Source: Caldithrix sp. (GTDB taxonomy: Bacteria > Zhuqueibacterota > Zhuqueibacteria > Thermofontimicrobiales > Sulfurfontimicrobiaceae). From it: a stretch of DNA of 64,000 nt. This document shows, one piece after another, positions 37,117-47,900 of this stretch (position 1 is its first letter; each line of letters starts with the position of its first letter). The DNA is taken from the NCBI GenBank assembly GCA_020722815.1, contig DYKB01000020.1, positions 1-64,000 on the forward strand, written 5' to 3'. A model generated the notes under the pieces. That model saw only the letters and a program-made list of their open reading frames with translations, was not told the origin of the DNA and searched no databases. The position numbers and the translations under genes are program-made.

Positions 37117-39579
37117 ATGAAAATGAAAACTACTTTCACTCCAACTTTTTTCTTTATCATAATCATATTTTCCAATTTTCTCAAATTTGAACAAATACTT
37201 GCCAATCCCAATCATTCAACACCATCCGATTTTTCCAAAGCCATCATCATTTGCCCCAAAAAATCTGACAAAGTATCCATGAAAGCCATCACCGTCTTCA
37301 TCGAAGAGGTGGAAAAACGGACTGGAATCAAATTAAAGATTAAAAATCAATGGCCAGATGCAAAAATGCCAGTGATAGCCATCGGAGAAAAATCGCTTAT
37401 GGCTCATTTTATCGGCCCGTTTGCTGATTCGCTTAGAAAATATGAAGAAATTGGGCCTGAAGGTTTTTATCTGGTTTCGAAAAATAATCCACGTCCGGCA
37501 ATTCTGGTGGTTGGAAATGATGCCCGCGGCGTCCTGTATGGCATCGGACGCTTGTTGCGGAAACTGGAACTGCGGCCGAATCAAATTATTTTGCCGGTGA
37601 AGCTTGAAATTGCCACCACGCCGCGCTATCCCATCCGGGGACATCAACTGGGGTATCGGCCGAAAACCAATACGTATGACGCCTGGACGATTCAGCAATA
37701 TGACCAGTACATTCGGGAACTGGCTTTATTCGGTGCCAATAGCATTGAAATCATGCCACCGCGGACCGATGATGATCCCACCAGTTCTCATTTAAAAGTT
37801 CCGCCCATGAAGATGATGATTGAACATTCGCGAATAATCGATTCCTACGGCCTGGATGTCTGGATCTGGTATCCGAATATGGGGACAAATTATACCCATC
37901 CCGATTCAATTCGGCAGGAATTGAATGAACGGGAGGAAATATTTCGTCAACTGACCCGAATATATGCGGTTTTTGTTCCCGGAGGCGATCCGGGTGATTT
38001 ACATCCCGATGTTCTCTTCACCTGGCTGGAAAAAATGGCCGTCGTGCTCCAAAAATATCACCCCCAAGCGAAAATCTGGATTTCACCGCAGGCTTTTCGC
38101 CCCACCAAAGATTGGCTGGATGTTTTTTATTCGCATGTCAATAAAGAATATCCCTGGTTTGGCGGTGTCGTTTTCGGACCGTGGGTGAAAACGCCCTTGC
38201 CGGAGATTCGAAAAATCGTAAACGCCAGTATCCCCATTCGGCGTTATCCGGATATCACCCATAGCCTGAGTTGTCAGTATCCGGTGCCCCATTGGGATCT
38301 CGCCTTCGCCATGACGCTCGGGCGTGAATGCACCAATCCCCGGCCAGAAGATGAAAAAACGATTCACAATGCCTTCGATGAATTCGCCAATGGCAGTCTG
38401 AGCTATTCGGAGGGGATCAATGATGATGTGAATAAATTCATCTGGAGCGATCAGGACTGGGATCCGGAGACGCCGGTGATTGAAACGCTTCGGGACTATT
38501 GCCGGCTGTTTATGGGGCCGGATTATACCGAGTCACTGGCGCCGGGAATTATGGCGCAGGAGCAAAACTGGCGCGGACCGCTGCTCACGAATTCACAGGT
38601 GGAAATTACGTTTCAACAGTGGCAAAATCTGGAAAAAACAGCGCCCAACAAAATTTTAAGCAACTATCGTTTCCAGATGTGCCTGATTCGGGCTTATTAT
38701 GATGCCTATATTCAACGCCGGCTGATTTATGAAACGGAAATTCAGCGGCAGGTGATGGCTGTGCTGTCACAGGCGTCTGAATCAGGGGCATTAACGGCCA
38801 TTTCTCAGGCGCGGGCTATTTTAATTCGTTCACGGGAGAATACACCGGCGCCGGCTTTACGAAAACGCTGCTTTGACCTGGCCGATTCCCTATACAAAAA
38901 TATCGGGGCGCAATTAACGGTGAAAAAACATGGCGCGCAATCCGGCCGGGGCAATTATCTGGACAATATCGACCTCCCCCTCAATGATGCCCTCTGGTTT
39001 TTATCGCAATTCGAGGTGATTCACAAGCTGGAAAGTGAAAAAGAGCGGCTCGCGGCCATTCAACAGATAATTGAGCGAATCAATCCCGGACCTGGCGGGT
39101 TTTATGACAATTTCGGTGATCCCCGAAGCTGGGAGCGGGTGCAGCAACCGGTTGAATGGGCAAAAGATCCGGGCAGCCTGCTTTCGCCGCGCGTCAGTTT
39201 TGGCGTTGGATTGCGTGGCGAAGAATGGATACATGAAGTCAGAGCCACCGGTTTTGAAGGCCGTGCGACCCCCCTGGCCTGGATGCACCAGGTAAATACG
39301 CTTTATGATGAACCCCTTGTCATTACATATAAAAATCTGGATCCATCTGCCGCATATCGCCTGAAAGTGGCCTATACAGGCAGATTTCGTTCAAAAATGA
39401 AATTAATCGCCAATCAAAATTATTTAATTCATGACCTCATTCAGACCGGCGTTCAACCGATTTATGAATTTGATATTCCGGCAGAAGTCATCAAAAATGG
39501 TATTTTAAAGCTTTCCTGGACTTGTGGAGAGGGTGAGCGCGGGGCACAGGTGGCTGAAATATGGCTTATTAAAAAATAA
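37117..39579 (+). CDS. Secreted glycosidase-like protein with GH20-type N-terminal domain
   Basis: 820-residue exported protein with signal peptide to ~29. Residues ~35-165 match the domain that precedes GH20, GH67, GH84 and GH115 barrels (IIICPKKSDK...FYLVSKNN...VGNDARGVLYGIGRLLRKLE). A TIM-barrel-like region follows (~170-450: PRYPIRGHQLGYRP, LALFGANSIEIMPPRTDDDP, FVPGGDPGDLHPDVLFTW). Helices lie at ~500-650, and a C-terminal beta-sandwich (~660-820) resembles a carbohydrate-binding module. The Asp pair in GGDPGD could be catalytic, as in GH84-type enzymes, but this is a guess. Amino sugar or uronic acid substrates are possible. Confidence 0.75.
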   Translation: MKMKTTFTPTFFFIIIIFSNFLKFEQILANPNHSTPSDFSKAIIICPKKSDKVSMKAITVFIEEVEKRTGIKLKIKNQWPDAKMPVIAIGEKSLMAHFIGPFADSLRKYEEIGPEGFYLVSKNNPRPAILVVGNDARGVLYGIGRLLRKLELRPNQIILPVKLEIATTPRYPIRGHQLGYRPKTNTYDAWTIQQYDQYIRELALFGANSIEIMPPRTDDDPTSSHLKVPPMKMMIEHSRIIDSYGLDVWIWYPNMGTNYTHPDSIRQELNEREEIFRQLTRIYAVFVPGGDPGDLHPDVLFTWLEKMAVVLQKYHPQAKIWISPQAFRPTKDWLDVFYSHVNKEYPWFGGVVFGPWVKTPLPEIRKIVNASIPIRRYPDITHSLSCQYPVPHWDLAFAMTLGRECTNPRPEDEKTIHNAFDEFANGSLSYSEGINDDVNKFIWSDQDWDPETPVIETLRDYCRLFMGPDYTESLAPGIMAQEQNWRGPLLTNSQVEITFQQWQNLEKTAPNKILSNYRFQMCLIRAYYDAYIQRRLIYETEIQRQVMAVLSQASESGALTAISQARAILIRSRENTPAPALRKRCFDLADSLYKNIGAQLTVKKHGAQSGRGNYLDNIDLPLNDALWFLSQFEVIHKLESEKERLAAIQQIIERINPGPGGFYDNFGDPRSWERVQQPVEWAKDPGSLLSPRVSFGVGLRGEEWIHEVRATGFEGRATPLAWMHQVNTLYDEPLVITYKNLDPSAAYRLKVAYTGRFRSKMKLIANQNYLIHDLIQTGVQPIYEFDIPAEVIKNGILKLSWTCGEGERGAQVAEIWLIKK

Positions 39580-40267
39580 AGCTTCACCTTTCATTCATCA
39601 TATTCCTAAAGAGTGTGAATCGCAGTTAATATTAATTCCACAAGCCTAAAATTCTAACGCTAATTCCTTCTCATTTCAGGAACTCTTTCAGCGCTGATTC
39701 CGGTTGATTTGAAGTGATTCAGTTCAAATTAACGAAGAATTAGAACTGCCAATAAAATTTTTCATGAATTGCATTTTTCACACAAATTCAGTTCTCTTTT
39801 CCTGCAATTTTTTTTTCACCTGAATAATGATCAAGTTGATTTATGTGAATTCACAGTTTCAACAAATTTCTACAGAAACCTTGTGTCGGGAAACTGAATT
39901 CAGAAAAATTTTTGTATTTAATATAAAACGCTCAAAACGATTAAATTGCTATTTTCCTGATTTATTCAGTTCAGAATTTATAATCAGGATGCGGCGATTT
40001 TTAATGTAACATCCTGGGCTTTTATGTTTATAATAAATTTCATTCGGTTGAAATAGCCAATATATGGTTTCCTTGTTTAGTCTGCAGAAAAAAATACAGC
40101 CAATTTAGCCAGTCAAAAAAATTTTAAAATTTTTGAATCCTTTGTTAAGAGTAGTGCATCTTATATTTAAAATCGCTCAAATCGCTTAAAAATAAAAAAG
40201 AAATTAAATAGTGAGTGGTTTTCATTTAATCAATTTTTTTTTTAGAATTAACTTTTTGGAGGTATCT
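39580..40267. other. AT-rich intergenic region
   Basis: 688 bases without a supported gene. A 60-codon frame at 39827 has no ribosome binding site and an unconvincing product. No terminator or member of the dispersed repeat families was seen. Two short related motifs (CGCTCAAAACGATTAAAT and CGCTCAAATCGCTTAAAA) occur around 39930 and 40173. Confidence 0.4.
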
Positions 40268-42010
40268 ATGTTCAAATTTAAATCTTTCCTGACTTTAGTA
40301 TTGGTCTTATTAATTGGCTTTTCAGTTACGAACGCCCAAGATAACGCCCGTTTGCAGGTAATTCACAACGCGGCTGATCCCGCGGCAGAAAAAGTTGATG
40401 TCTATTTAAATGGTCAACTTTTATTGAATGATTTTGCATTTCGTACCGCAACGCCATTTATTGATGCACCAGCTAATGTTGAACTGGAAATTGGTGTGGC
40501 ACCAGGAACCAGCAGTTCAGCCAGTGATGTCCTGGCCAGTTTTAAAGTTACGCTGATGGCCGGCAAAAAGTATGTGGCCATTGCCAACGGCGTTTTAAAT
40601 CCGGTTAATTTCGCCAGCAACCCGGATGGAAAGAGCACCGCTTTTACATTATTCATTAAAGAAAATGCTCAGGAAGCTGCCGCTACTACCGGAAGTGTAG
40701 AATTTGCCGTTCTTCATGGCTCTACAGACGCACCAACGGTTGATATTCTCGCTCGTGATGTGGCAAAACTGGTCGATGATGCCCCGTACGGTGCTCTCAC
40801 AGACTATTTAAGCGTACCACCGGCTGATTATACAATTGATATTACGGATGCCTCTGGCAGTGTCGTCGTAGCAACCTACACAGCGCCGCTGTCCGGCCTG
40901 GCAAATGGTGCCGCGATTGTATTTGCTTCCGGATTTTTTAATCCAGCGGCCAATCAGAACGGTAAAGCCTTTGGTGTTTTTGCTGCCTTACCAGATGGAA
41001 CAGTTCTGGAGTTGCCAGCAGTAACAACCGCCCGTTTGCAGGTAATTCACAATGCGGCTGATCCCGCGGCTGAAAAAGTCGATATCTATGTCAGTGAGAG
41101 TCTTCTCCTGGATGATTTCGCTTTCAAAGCTGCAACACCATTTATTGATGTGCCGGCAAATACGGATTTAAAAGTTGGTGTCGCCCCCGGAACCAGTAGT
41201 TCTGCTGCTGATGTGATTGCTAACTTTCAGTTTAACTTATCGCCTGGTCAAGCATATATCGCGATTGCCAATGGCGTTTTAAGTCCTGGTGAGTTTGTTG
41301 CGAATCCTGATGGAAAGAATACGGGTTTTAACATTTTTGTAAAACCAATGGCACGAGAAAAAGGAACAAGCAATAATGTTGACTTTTTCATCCTGCATGG
41401 AAGTACCGATGCACCAGGTGTTGATGTGGTTGTTGGAAATGGTCAGATACTGGCCCAGAATCTCATGTATAGCGATATGACGGATTACATTTCTGTGCCG
41501 GCGAGCAAATATCTGATATACTTAAAAACTCCAGGCCCCAGCAAACCTTTTATCGCTTTTGATGTTAACTTAACGGGTCTGGATGGTGGAGCGGCAGTTG
41601 TAATGGCTTCCGGTTTCCTGAACAAAGATGGAAACAAAGGTGGAAAAGGATTTGAACTGATTGGCGTGCTGCCGAATGGTCAGGTCGTTGTTTTCCCGGA
41701 TCCGACGCCATCATCTATTGAACGAGGAACTGAAGTCAATCAGCCATTAGCATTTTCGCTGGACCAGAATTATCCAAATCCGTTTAATCCAACAACGACA
41801 ATTTCCTTCTCGCTGCCCGAAAGTCGATTGGTAAAACTGAGTATCTATAATGTTCTAGGACAGGAAGTTTTCAAACTGGTTGATCAAAATTTAAGTGCCG
41901 GTCAGTATAAATATCAATTTGACGCCAAAAGCCTTGAAAGTGGTGTATACTATTATAAAATTCAAGCCGGGGATTATACATCAATCCGGAAAATGACCTT
42001 GTTGAAGTAA
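40268..42010 (+). CDS. DUF4397 tandem-domain surface protein with T9SS sorting domain
   Basis: 580-residue secreted protein. ATG 40268 follows GGAGG and begins a signal peptide ending NAQ. Two DUF4397 units lie in tandem at ~26-255 and ~257-480. Each opens with ARLQVIHNAADPAAEKVD and contains a FAVLHGSTDAP or FFILHGSTDAP repeat, so each unit may itself be two beta-sandwiches. The last ~80 residues are a type A T9SS domain (DQNYPNPFNPTTTISFSL, YNVLGQEVFKL, RKMTLLK). It is probably a cell-surface structural or adhesive protein. Confidence 0.92.
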   Translation: MFKFKSFLTLVLVLLIGFSVTNAQDNARLQVIHNAADPAAEKVDVYLNGQLLLNDFAFRTATPFIDAPANVELEIGVAPGTSSSASDVLASFKVTLMAGKKYVAIANGVLNPVNFASNPDGKSTAFTLFIKENAQEAAATTGSVEFAVLHGSTDAPTVDILARDVAKLVDDAPYGALTDYLSVPPADYTIDITDASGSVVVATYTAPLSGLANGAAIVFASGFFNPAANQNGKAFGVFAALPDGTVLELPAVTTARLQVIHNAADPAAEKVDIYVSESLLLDDFAFKAATPFIDVPANTDLKVGVAPGTSSSAADVIANFQFNLSPGQAYIAIANGVLSPGEFVANPDGKNTGFNIFVKPMAREKGTSNNVDFFILHGSTDAPGVDVVVGNGQILAQNLMYSDMTDYISVPASKYLIYLKTPGPSKPFIAFDVNLTGLDGGAAVVMASGFLNKDGNKGGKGFELIGVLPNGQVVVFPDPTPSSIERGTEVNQPLAFSLDQNYPNPFNPTTTISFSLPESRLVKLSIYNVLGQEVFKLVDQNLSAGQYKYQFDAKSLESGVYYYKIQAGDYTSIRKMTLLK

Positions 42011-42032
42011 TTATAATTCTTTAATCCCCCCC

Positions 42033-42063
42033 AAAAGCCGTCAATTTTATTGACGGCTTTTTT
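42033..42063 (+). terminator. Rho-independent terminator
   Basis: AAAAGCCGTCAA and TTGACGGCTTTT form a perfect 12-base stem around a 5-base loop, followed by T residues, 22 bases after the stop of the DUF4397 gene. Confidence 0.92.
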
Positions 42064-42246
42064 ATTTTCAGGCGTATTATAAAAATGAGTAAAAAAAAAA
42101 GTAACTGAATTTTCTATTTCTATTGATTCTTATCGTCCTTTCGTTTATATTAATCCTTAAACAGATACAATGAGTCTATTGGAATGCGAACCATTAACCA
42201 GATTTATTCGGATTTTCATGATACTGGACTGCCAAAAGGAGATGGA

Positions 42247-43056
42247 ATGAAATTATTTATCTGGTTCGGAGTCATACAAATGCTATTCAGTTGCTGCTCC
42301 ACCCATCAAAATGATCTGGCAAATCAGCGCCCACTCAAAATTATTGCCCATCGCGGCGTGCATCAGATTTATCCGGAAAATTCATTGGCGGCGATTCAGG
42401 AAGCAATTCGTCTGGAGCTGGATTATGTGGAAATCGATGTCCGAATGACCGCGGATAACCATCTGGTTCTGATGCATAATTCGACAATTGATAAAATGAC
42501 CCGGAGCACGGGCAAAATTTTGGATTTTACACTCCAGCAACTCAAAGCTCTCTGGCTGGTGGATCAAAACGATAGCCTGACCCGCGAAAAAATTCCGCTT
42601 TTCAGTGAAGCCCTGGAAGTTATGCGGGGAAAAATTGGCGTCTATGTGGACTTAAAAACTGATGATCCGGCTGCGGTTATCGCTGAATTGGATAGATATG
42701 AAATGCTGGAAAATGCCGTTATTTATGCCGGCCTGGAACAATTTCTTGAAATTAAAAAAATAAATCCATCGGTCAAAATAATGCCTGAAATTGAAAATGA
42801 AAAAGTCTTTGAAGCGGCTATGCAAAGTCTTGAGCCACCAATTGTCGCCATGTCGTGGGATAATTTTTCAGATTCACTGGCAAATAAAATCCATGCTGCC
42901 GGAATTCCGATTTTTCTGGATATTCTGGGTAAAGGTGATAATCCGGATGGTGTTCGAAAAGCGCTGGCGGCAGGTATCGAAGGAATTCAGACCGATGATC
43001 CGGTGATGGTTTTACAAACCTTAAGATCTGAGAACAAAACGACTTTAATCAAATAA
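42247..43056 (+). CDS. Glycerophosphodiester phosphodiesterase lipoprotein
   Basis: 269-residue enzyme that hydrolyses glycerophosphodiesters to glycerol 3-phosphate and an alcohol. AAGGAG favours ATG 42247. Residues 1-17 are a hydrophobic signal with MLFSCC as probable lipobox, so the enzyme faces the periplasm or outside. The GDPD catalytic pattern is intact: AHRGVHQIYPENSLAAI, YVEIDVRMTADNHLVLMHN and the later YVDLKTD and IQTDDP. The C-terminus ends NKTTLIK, reminiscent of but not a T9SS domain. Confidence 0.92.
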   Translation: MKLFIWFGVIQMLFSCCSTHQNDLANQRPLKIIAHRGVHQIYPENSLAAIQEAIRLELDYVEIDVRMTADNHLVLMHNSTIDKMTRSTGKILDFTLQQLKALWLVDQNDSLTREKIPLFSEALEVMRGKIGVYVDLKTDDPAAVIAELDRYEMLENAVIYAGLEQFLEIKKINPSVKIMPEIENEKVFEAAMQSLEPPIVAMSWDNFSDSLANKIHAAGIPIFLDILGKGDNPDGVRKALAAGIEGIQTDDPVMVLQTLRSENKTTLIK

Positions 43057-43090
43057 TTAGTATCCATTCAATATTTTAGGGGAAGAAAGC

Positions 43091-43179
43091 CTGTCATTGC
43101 GAGGCGTTTTTTGCCGAAGCAATTCCCCGGTATATCCGGAGATTGCTTCGTCATAAAAAACGCTCCTCGCAATGATAGG
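43091..43179. repeat. Palindromic TCATTGCGAGG repeat between convergent genes
   Basis: CTGTCATTGCGAGGCGTTTT...GAAGCAAT pairs with ATTGCTTCGTC...AAACGCTCCTCGCAATGATAGG as an 89-base imperfect palindrome. It sits between the convergent phosphodiesterase and glycosyltransferase genes and could end transcription from both. A half copy lies in the propeller pseudogene at 6131-6166. Confidence 0.85.
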
Positions 43180-43221
43180 ACGTAGCATTACCCTCATTTA
43201 TTGAACAGATGCGTCTTTTCT

Positions 43222-44124
43222 TTATCGACGAATCACTTTTACATAAACAATCCGGATAATCGCCATAAGAATCAGTAAAAATCCGACCAACCAATTAATC
43301 GGCTGATTCCAGAAACCTGGACGATATTTCTGAAAATAGTGGATAAATGAGAGATGCGAACTCCAGATCATGCGCGCCCGATTGCGGTGAATTGAAGTTC
43401 CCTGATGATGAATTATTTTCGCATTCGGGTAAAATATGATTTTCCAACCGCTTTCTTTAAATCGCTGGCACCAGTCCACATCACTAAAAAACATCGGGAA
43501 ATTCTCATCGAGAAATCCGATGGATTCAAATGCTTTACGATGGGTCAATAAAGCTGCTCCCTGGGGCTGATCAACTTCCAGTTCGCGGTCGTGTGTAAAA
43601 TAGCCCATTTTCCAGCGATTAAAAATTGAACTTCGCGGGAAAATGGCATTCAGCCCCAAAAGATGCCAGAGAACATCTTTCCGTTCAGGGAAATGACGGC
43701 AGGACGGCTGAATTCTTCCATCGGGAAATAATAACTGCGGGGCGACAATACCAACGGCTGGATTCTTTTTTAAATAATCAATCAATTTACTCAGTGTATC
43801 CGGTAAAACAATCGTATCTGGATTTAACAGTAAAAGGAAATCACCGGCAGCTTGCTGAAGTCCCAAATTGCTACCGCGCGTGAAGCCGGTATTCTGATCA
43901 AGGGCGTCGAGCTTTACCGTAATTTGTTCATTTTTGTTCGTTTTTATTAATTCATCAATTATTTTTGTCGTTTCATCCTGAGAAGCATTGTCGACAAGAA
44001 TAATCTCACCATGCCAGTCCCCTTCGGATTTTAAAATCGCTTCCAGACAAACTTTAATCTCAGTTGAATGATTATAGGTAACGATAATTATCGATAAAGA
44101 AACCTGGGAATGTAATCGATTCAT
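43222..44124 (-). CDS. Family 2 glycosyltransferase (rhamnosyltransferase-like)
   Basis: 300-residue GT-A enzyme that adds sugars to cell-surface polysaccharide. ATG 44124 starts MNRLHSQVSLSIIIVTYNHS; the frame is open to 44205 but the extension is not needed. Landmarks are VDNASQDETT, NPDTIVLPD (the DxD-like metal site), GAALLTHRKAF and FFSDVDWCQRFKESGW (acceptor-site acid). A C-terminal hydrophobic helix (LVGFLLILMAIIRIVYV) suggests membrane attachment. It resembles WbbL-type rhamnosyltransferases. No other glycan synthesis genes are adjacent. Confidence 0.9.
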   Translation of the reverse strand: MNRLHSQVSLSIIIVTYNHSTEIKVCLEAILKSEGDWHGEIILVDNASQDETTKIIDELIKTNKNEQITVKLDALDQNTGFTRGSNLGLQQAAGDFLLLLNPDTIVLPDTLSKLIDYLKKNPAVGIVAPQLLFPDGRIQPSCRHFPERKDVLWHLLGLNAIFPRSSIFNRWKMGYFTHDRELEVDQPQGAALLTHRKAFESIGFLDENFPMFFSDVDWCQRFKESGWKIIFYPNAKIIHHQGTSIHRNRARMIWSSHLSFIHYFQKYRPGFWNQPINWLVGFLLILMAIIRIVYVKVIRR

Positions 44125-44341
44125 AAACAAATGTCGTTTGGTTTTGAATTGTATCTTACGAAAAACAATTTGTTTTATTGTAATTAAAAATTTTAAAAAA
44201 AGCAAGCTGAAAAGGGAATTTCTGTTCAGAAAACCAACAATTTAAGGTTTAGAGTTTTGGGGTAAAATGACTGTTTTTGAAAAAACTTGATCCCGCGCAC
44301 AATTTGTCACCCCAATTATGCAGATATTTAAATGAAATATC

Positions 44342-44369
44342 TTGACTTTTTTAAAAAAATGTTTATAAT
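44342..44369 (+). promoter_or_regulatory. Candidate sigma-70 promoter far upstream of the TIR gene
   Basis: TTGACT (44342-44347) and TATAAT (44364-44369) are 16 bases apart. It points toward the TIR-NB-ARC-TPR gene, whose ATG is 608 bases downstream. If used, the transcript would have a ~600-base leader that contains the repeat at 44690-44800. Confidence 0.45.
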
Positions 44370-44977
44370 GGTGTATAATGTCTTAACGCGACATTTTTAT
44401 TATAAATATTGATTGTTTTTAGCCCTCTTTTTCCTCAAATAGTTAAATCAAACAGGTCTTTTGTGTTAAAGTAGAGTCGAAAAGCATGAAAAGCAAGTGT
44501 TGATAGATACACGAAATCGGGGCGCAACTTTTCAATAGAATAAATCTGTCAGGTTTATTAAACTGGCAACTCTAAAAATATTTACAGCAGTAAGGTTTTG
44601 GCTAATAATTTGTTGTATCATATAAAAAGTTGAGCATAAAAATGATATTTAGCATCTAAATAAATATCGACTCTCAAAGAGGATGGTTCTTTCATTCTGA
44701 GCAAAGCGAAGAATATCATAACTAATTGAAAAATATAGATTTTTCATTTCGCTTCGCTGAGTTTGACCTGAGCGCAGTCGAAGGATTCAAAATGACAAAA
44801 ACGAACTTTTTAACGGGGGCACAAATGATAGCGGAAAAATATTCATTTTAATTTAAAAGGAAAATTCTGTTCTTTTGGTGAAATAGATTTATTCAGTGCT
44901 TGGACGCATCCTAAAAAAAATTGCAACGGGTGGGGGCAACACAGGGAAACTCGCATAAACGCAGGAGCAGGTATTGT
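44370..44977. other. Long non-coding leader region upstream of the TIR gene
   Basis: About 600 bases with no supported gene on either strand. The only recognised content is the GAGCAAAGCGAAGAAT repeat (44690-44800) and, near the end, GGAG about 10 bases before the TIR gene ATG. Confidence 0.4.
44690..44800. repeat. TTCATTCTGAGCAAAGCGAAG palindromic repeat
   Basis: CATTCTGAGCAAAGCGAAGA begins the element, and ATTTCGCTTCGCTGAGTTTG then CAGTCGAAGGATTCAAAATG close it, giving an imperfect inverted repeat of ~110 bases. A 29-base piece of the same family occurs at 58203-58231. Confidence 0.65.
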
Positions 44978-47900
44978 ATGAATAAGAAGGTATTCATTAG
45001 TTATGCCCATCATGATATTGAATTTGCTCGAAAAGTACATGAGGATTTAAAAAATAAAGGTTATACCGTCTGGAGAGATGAGAAGCGGTTGGAACATGCT
45101 GTTATCTGGACACAGGAAGTGACCGATGGTCTTCGCGATAATGATTGTATGATTCTGATTTGGTCGGATTTTGCGAAAACATCCGAGCATGTGCAGAATG
45201 AAATTATGATCGCCAGGGTTCTGCTAAAGCCGATCATCCCCATTAAAGCCGAAGGACAGGTTAAATTTCCGCTGTTGCCAAAACAAATTGAGTCCCTTCA
45301 TTGTATTACACACAGCGATTATAAAAAGGCTTTTACTGAATTACTTCATCGCCTGACAGAAGCCGAATTAAATAAAGTTTTCTATGCGATTGATCGGGAT
45401 AATGTCCATATCCCCTTAAATCGCAATCAATATTTTTATGGGCGCGATAATGATCTGGCCAAATTATTCATCGAAGTCTGGGGAATCATGGGCCAGAAGC
45501 AGGATACCATCCCGGTAGTTGTTTCAGGGATGCCTGGCATTGGTAAAACCCGACTGGCGCTGGAGCTGGCGTACCGGATTGGTGACCTTTATCCTGATGG
45601 TATTTTTTGGATTAATGCCGGAAGTGATGATATTGCAGTGGAATACGTCCAACTGGCGCCACTGCTGGGTATGACGCCGTTACGGGATGAATCTAAAAAT
45701 GAATTTGCAAAACGAATTGTAGCCCGGTTTAACTCGCTTGCCAACAGTTTACTCATTCTGGATGATGTTCGCAATGTCGATGTTATGCGGGAATGGTGCC
45801 CTAAAGGAGCGCGTTCCTGTGCAGTGATTGTAACCTCCCGGCTGACACTCACCGGCGAGGTAAAACTGATTCATTTACGCGAATTAGCCGAAACGCCAGC
45901 CTTAAAATTACTGTCATCCCGCCGGCCACAAATTCTCACCAATGAGGCCGAGGCGCAAGCTGCCCAGCAAATTTGTCATCTGGTCGGAAATTTACCACTG
46001 GCTTTAAATTTGTGTGCCTGTTATCTGGAACAATATCAATTTGTTTCTGCCGTGCAGTATCTGGGAGAGTTAGAGAAAAAAGGCCCCCTCTCACATCAGA
46101 CCCTTATTGGCGGCCTGAAGCAGTTTATCTCCCAGACAGAAGCCAATATTTTCTCCTGTTTTCAAATTTCTTATGAAAAATTAGATCATAAATTAGTAAA
46201 CAATTATTTTTTTCTTATATCTCAATTTGCCAACGAAAGTGTCCAGTACCAATTTATTCAGAACGCTTTTAACCAGACGGATGAAGCCGTCAAAGCGATT
46301 GAAGAATTAAAAGCAAGTTCCCTCATCGATGTCATCAATAATGAACGAATTATCATGCATCCGTTGGTTCGGAATTATGCCCGTTTGTTACAGAATGATC
46401 AGGCAAGACCGCATCAGGAGTTGGTGGTTAAGACTATGTCGAATTTCCTGGCGCTGCATAATAAATCTTCTGATTGGCGCATCGTTTTGCCCGAGACCGC
46501 CCACATTCTGCGTGCGATTGAATTAGCGGAATTAAACACTATCTGGCCAGAACTTTATCAGTTGATCTTTAATTATGCCAAATATTTAGGTTATCGCAGT
46601 GAATTTAATGCCCGGTTGAAGTATCTCGATCTCAGCCTCCAAACGATTTTAAGATTTGAGCCAAACAATCTGGTTAATCGGGCAATTATTCGAAATGAAA
46701 TTGGCAAGACTTTACGGGCGCAGGGCGAATTTAATCAGGCATTGAATAATCTCAAAGCGGCGCTGGCACTCTATGAAGAAATTCATGGAAAGGATCATGC
46801 TGAAGTTGCCAATACGCTTTATGATATTGGACGCGTTCAATATGAAATCGGTGAACTTGATGAAGCATTAAACTATTTTGAGCGCGCGTACCAGATTAAT
46901 AAAAATTTTTATAGTCAACAAACGCTCTATATCACCCGAATTCTCCAGGCGATTGCGAAAATTCATATTAAAAAAGGTGAATATCAAGCTGCCCATCGTG
47001 AATTGGAAGATATTCTCGCGCTAAATGGTGTGCCGAATTTAAAAATTGAGCCGGAAATTGCACCGGTATATATTGATTTAGGTCAATTAAATTTGATTTT
47101 AAATGAGCACCAACCCGCTCAGGAGAATATAAATCACGCGTTGGAAATTCTGAAAGAAAATTTTGATGAAACCCAGTTGGATTTCACTGACGTTTATGAT
47201 CTGCAGGGCCGACTCTATATGGCACAGGGTCTGTATAATCAAGCACTGGATGTCTTTCAGAAATCACTGGACATTAAAAAGCAGCATTTTGGCGCCGAAC
47301 ATTATCAAATTGCCAAATCCTTGCTGGATATGAGCCAGGTACATCGGCTGCAAGGCAAATTTAAGGATGCAGAACAACGGGCAAACGAGGCATTATCGAT
47401 CACGGAAAATCGTTTTGGTGAAAATCATGCGCTTGTTGCGGATGCCGCCGCCGGAATGGCACAAATTTATTTACATATCGGCAAATTTCAACTCGCAGAA
47501 GAAAATCTGCTGCGGGCGCTCGATATCCGAAAACGATTGTTTGCGGAAAATCATCCGGCTATCGGTGCATCGCTGGTTGATTTTGGTAATTATTACTTAA
47601 GATTAAGTCAGTATGAATTAGCCCTGGAGACTTTTCAAAAAGCCCTGGAAATTAGCAAAAAAACTTTTGGAGAGAAACATCCGGAAATAATCGAAAGAAC
47701 GATTTTTATCGCATCCATCTATCGTGAACGCGGCGAATATGAAAAGGCACTGGAGTGTTTAAAGCCAATTCAACTGCTGGTTGATAAAATTTATAATAAA
47801 AAACCTCATCCCAATGCCGCCCGTTTATTACAGGAATTCAGTCATATCTATCGCCGGCAGGCGAAGTTCGACCTGGCTCTCAAACATATCAAAGAGGCCT

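Noticed and set aside
43091..43179. Palindrome as a tRNA or structured RNA gene
   Set aside because: No cloverleaf or conserved tRNA loops; it is a dispersed repeat with a half copy at 6131.
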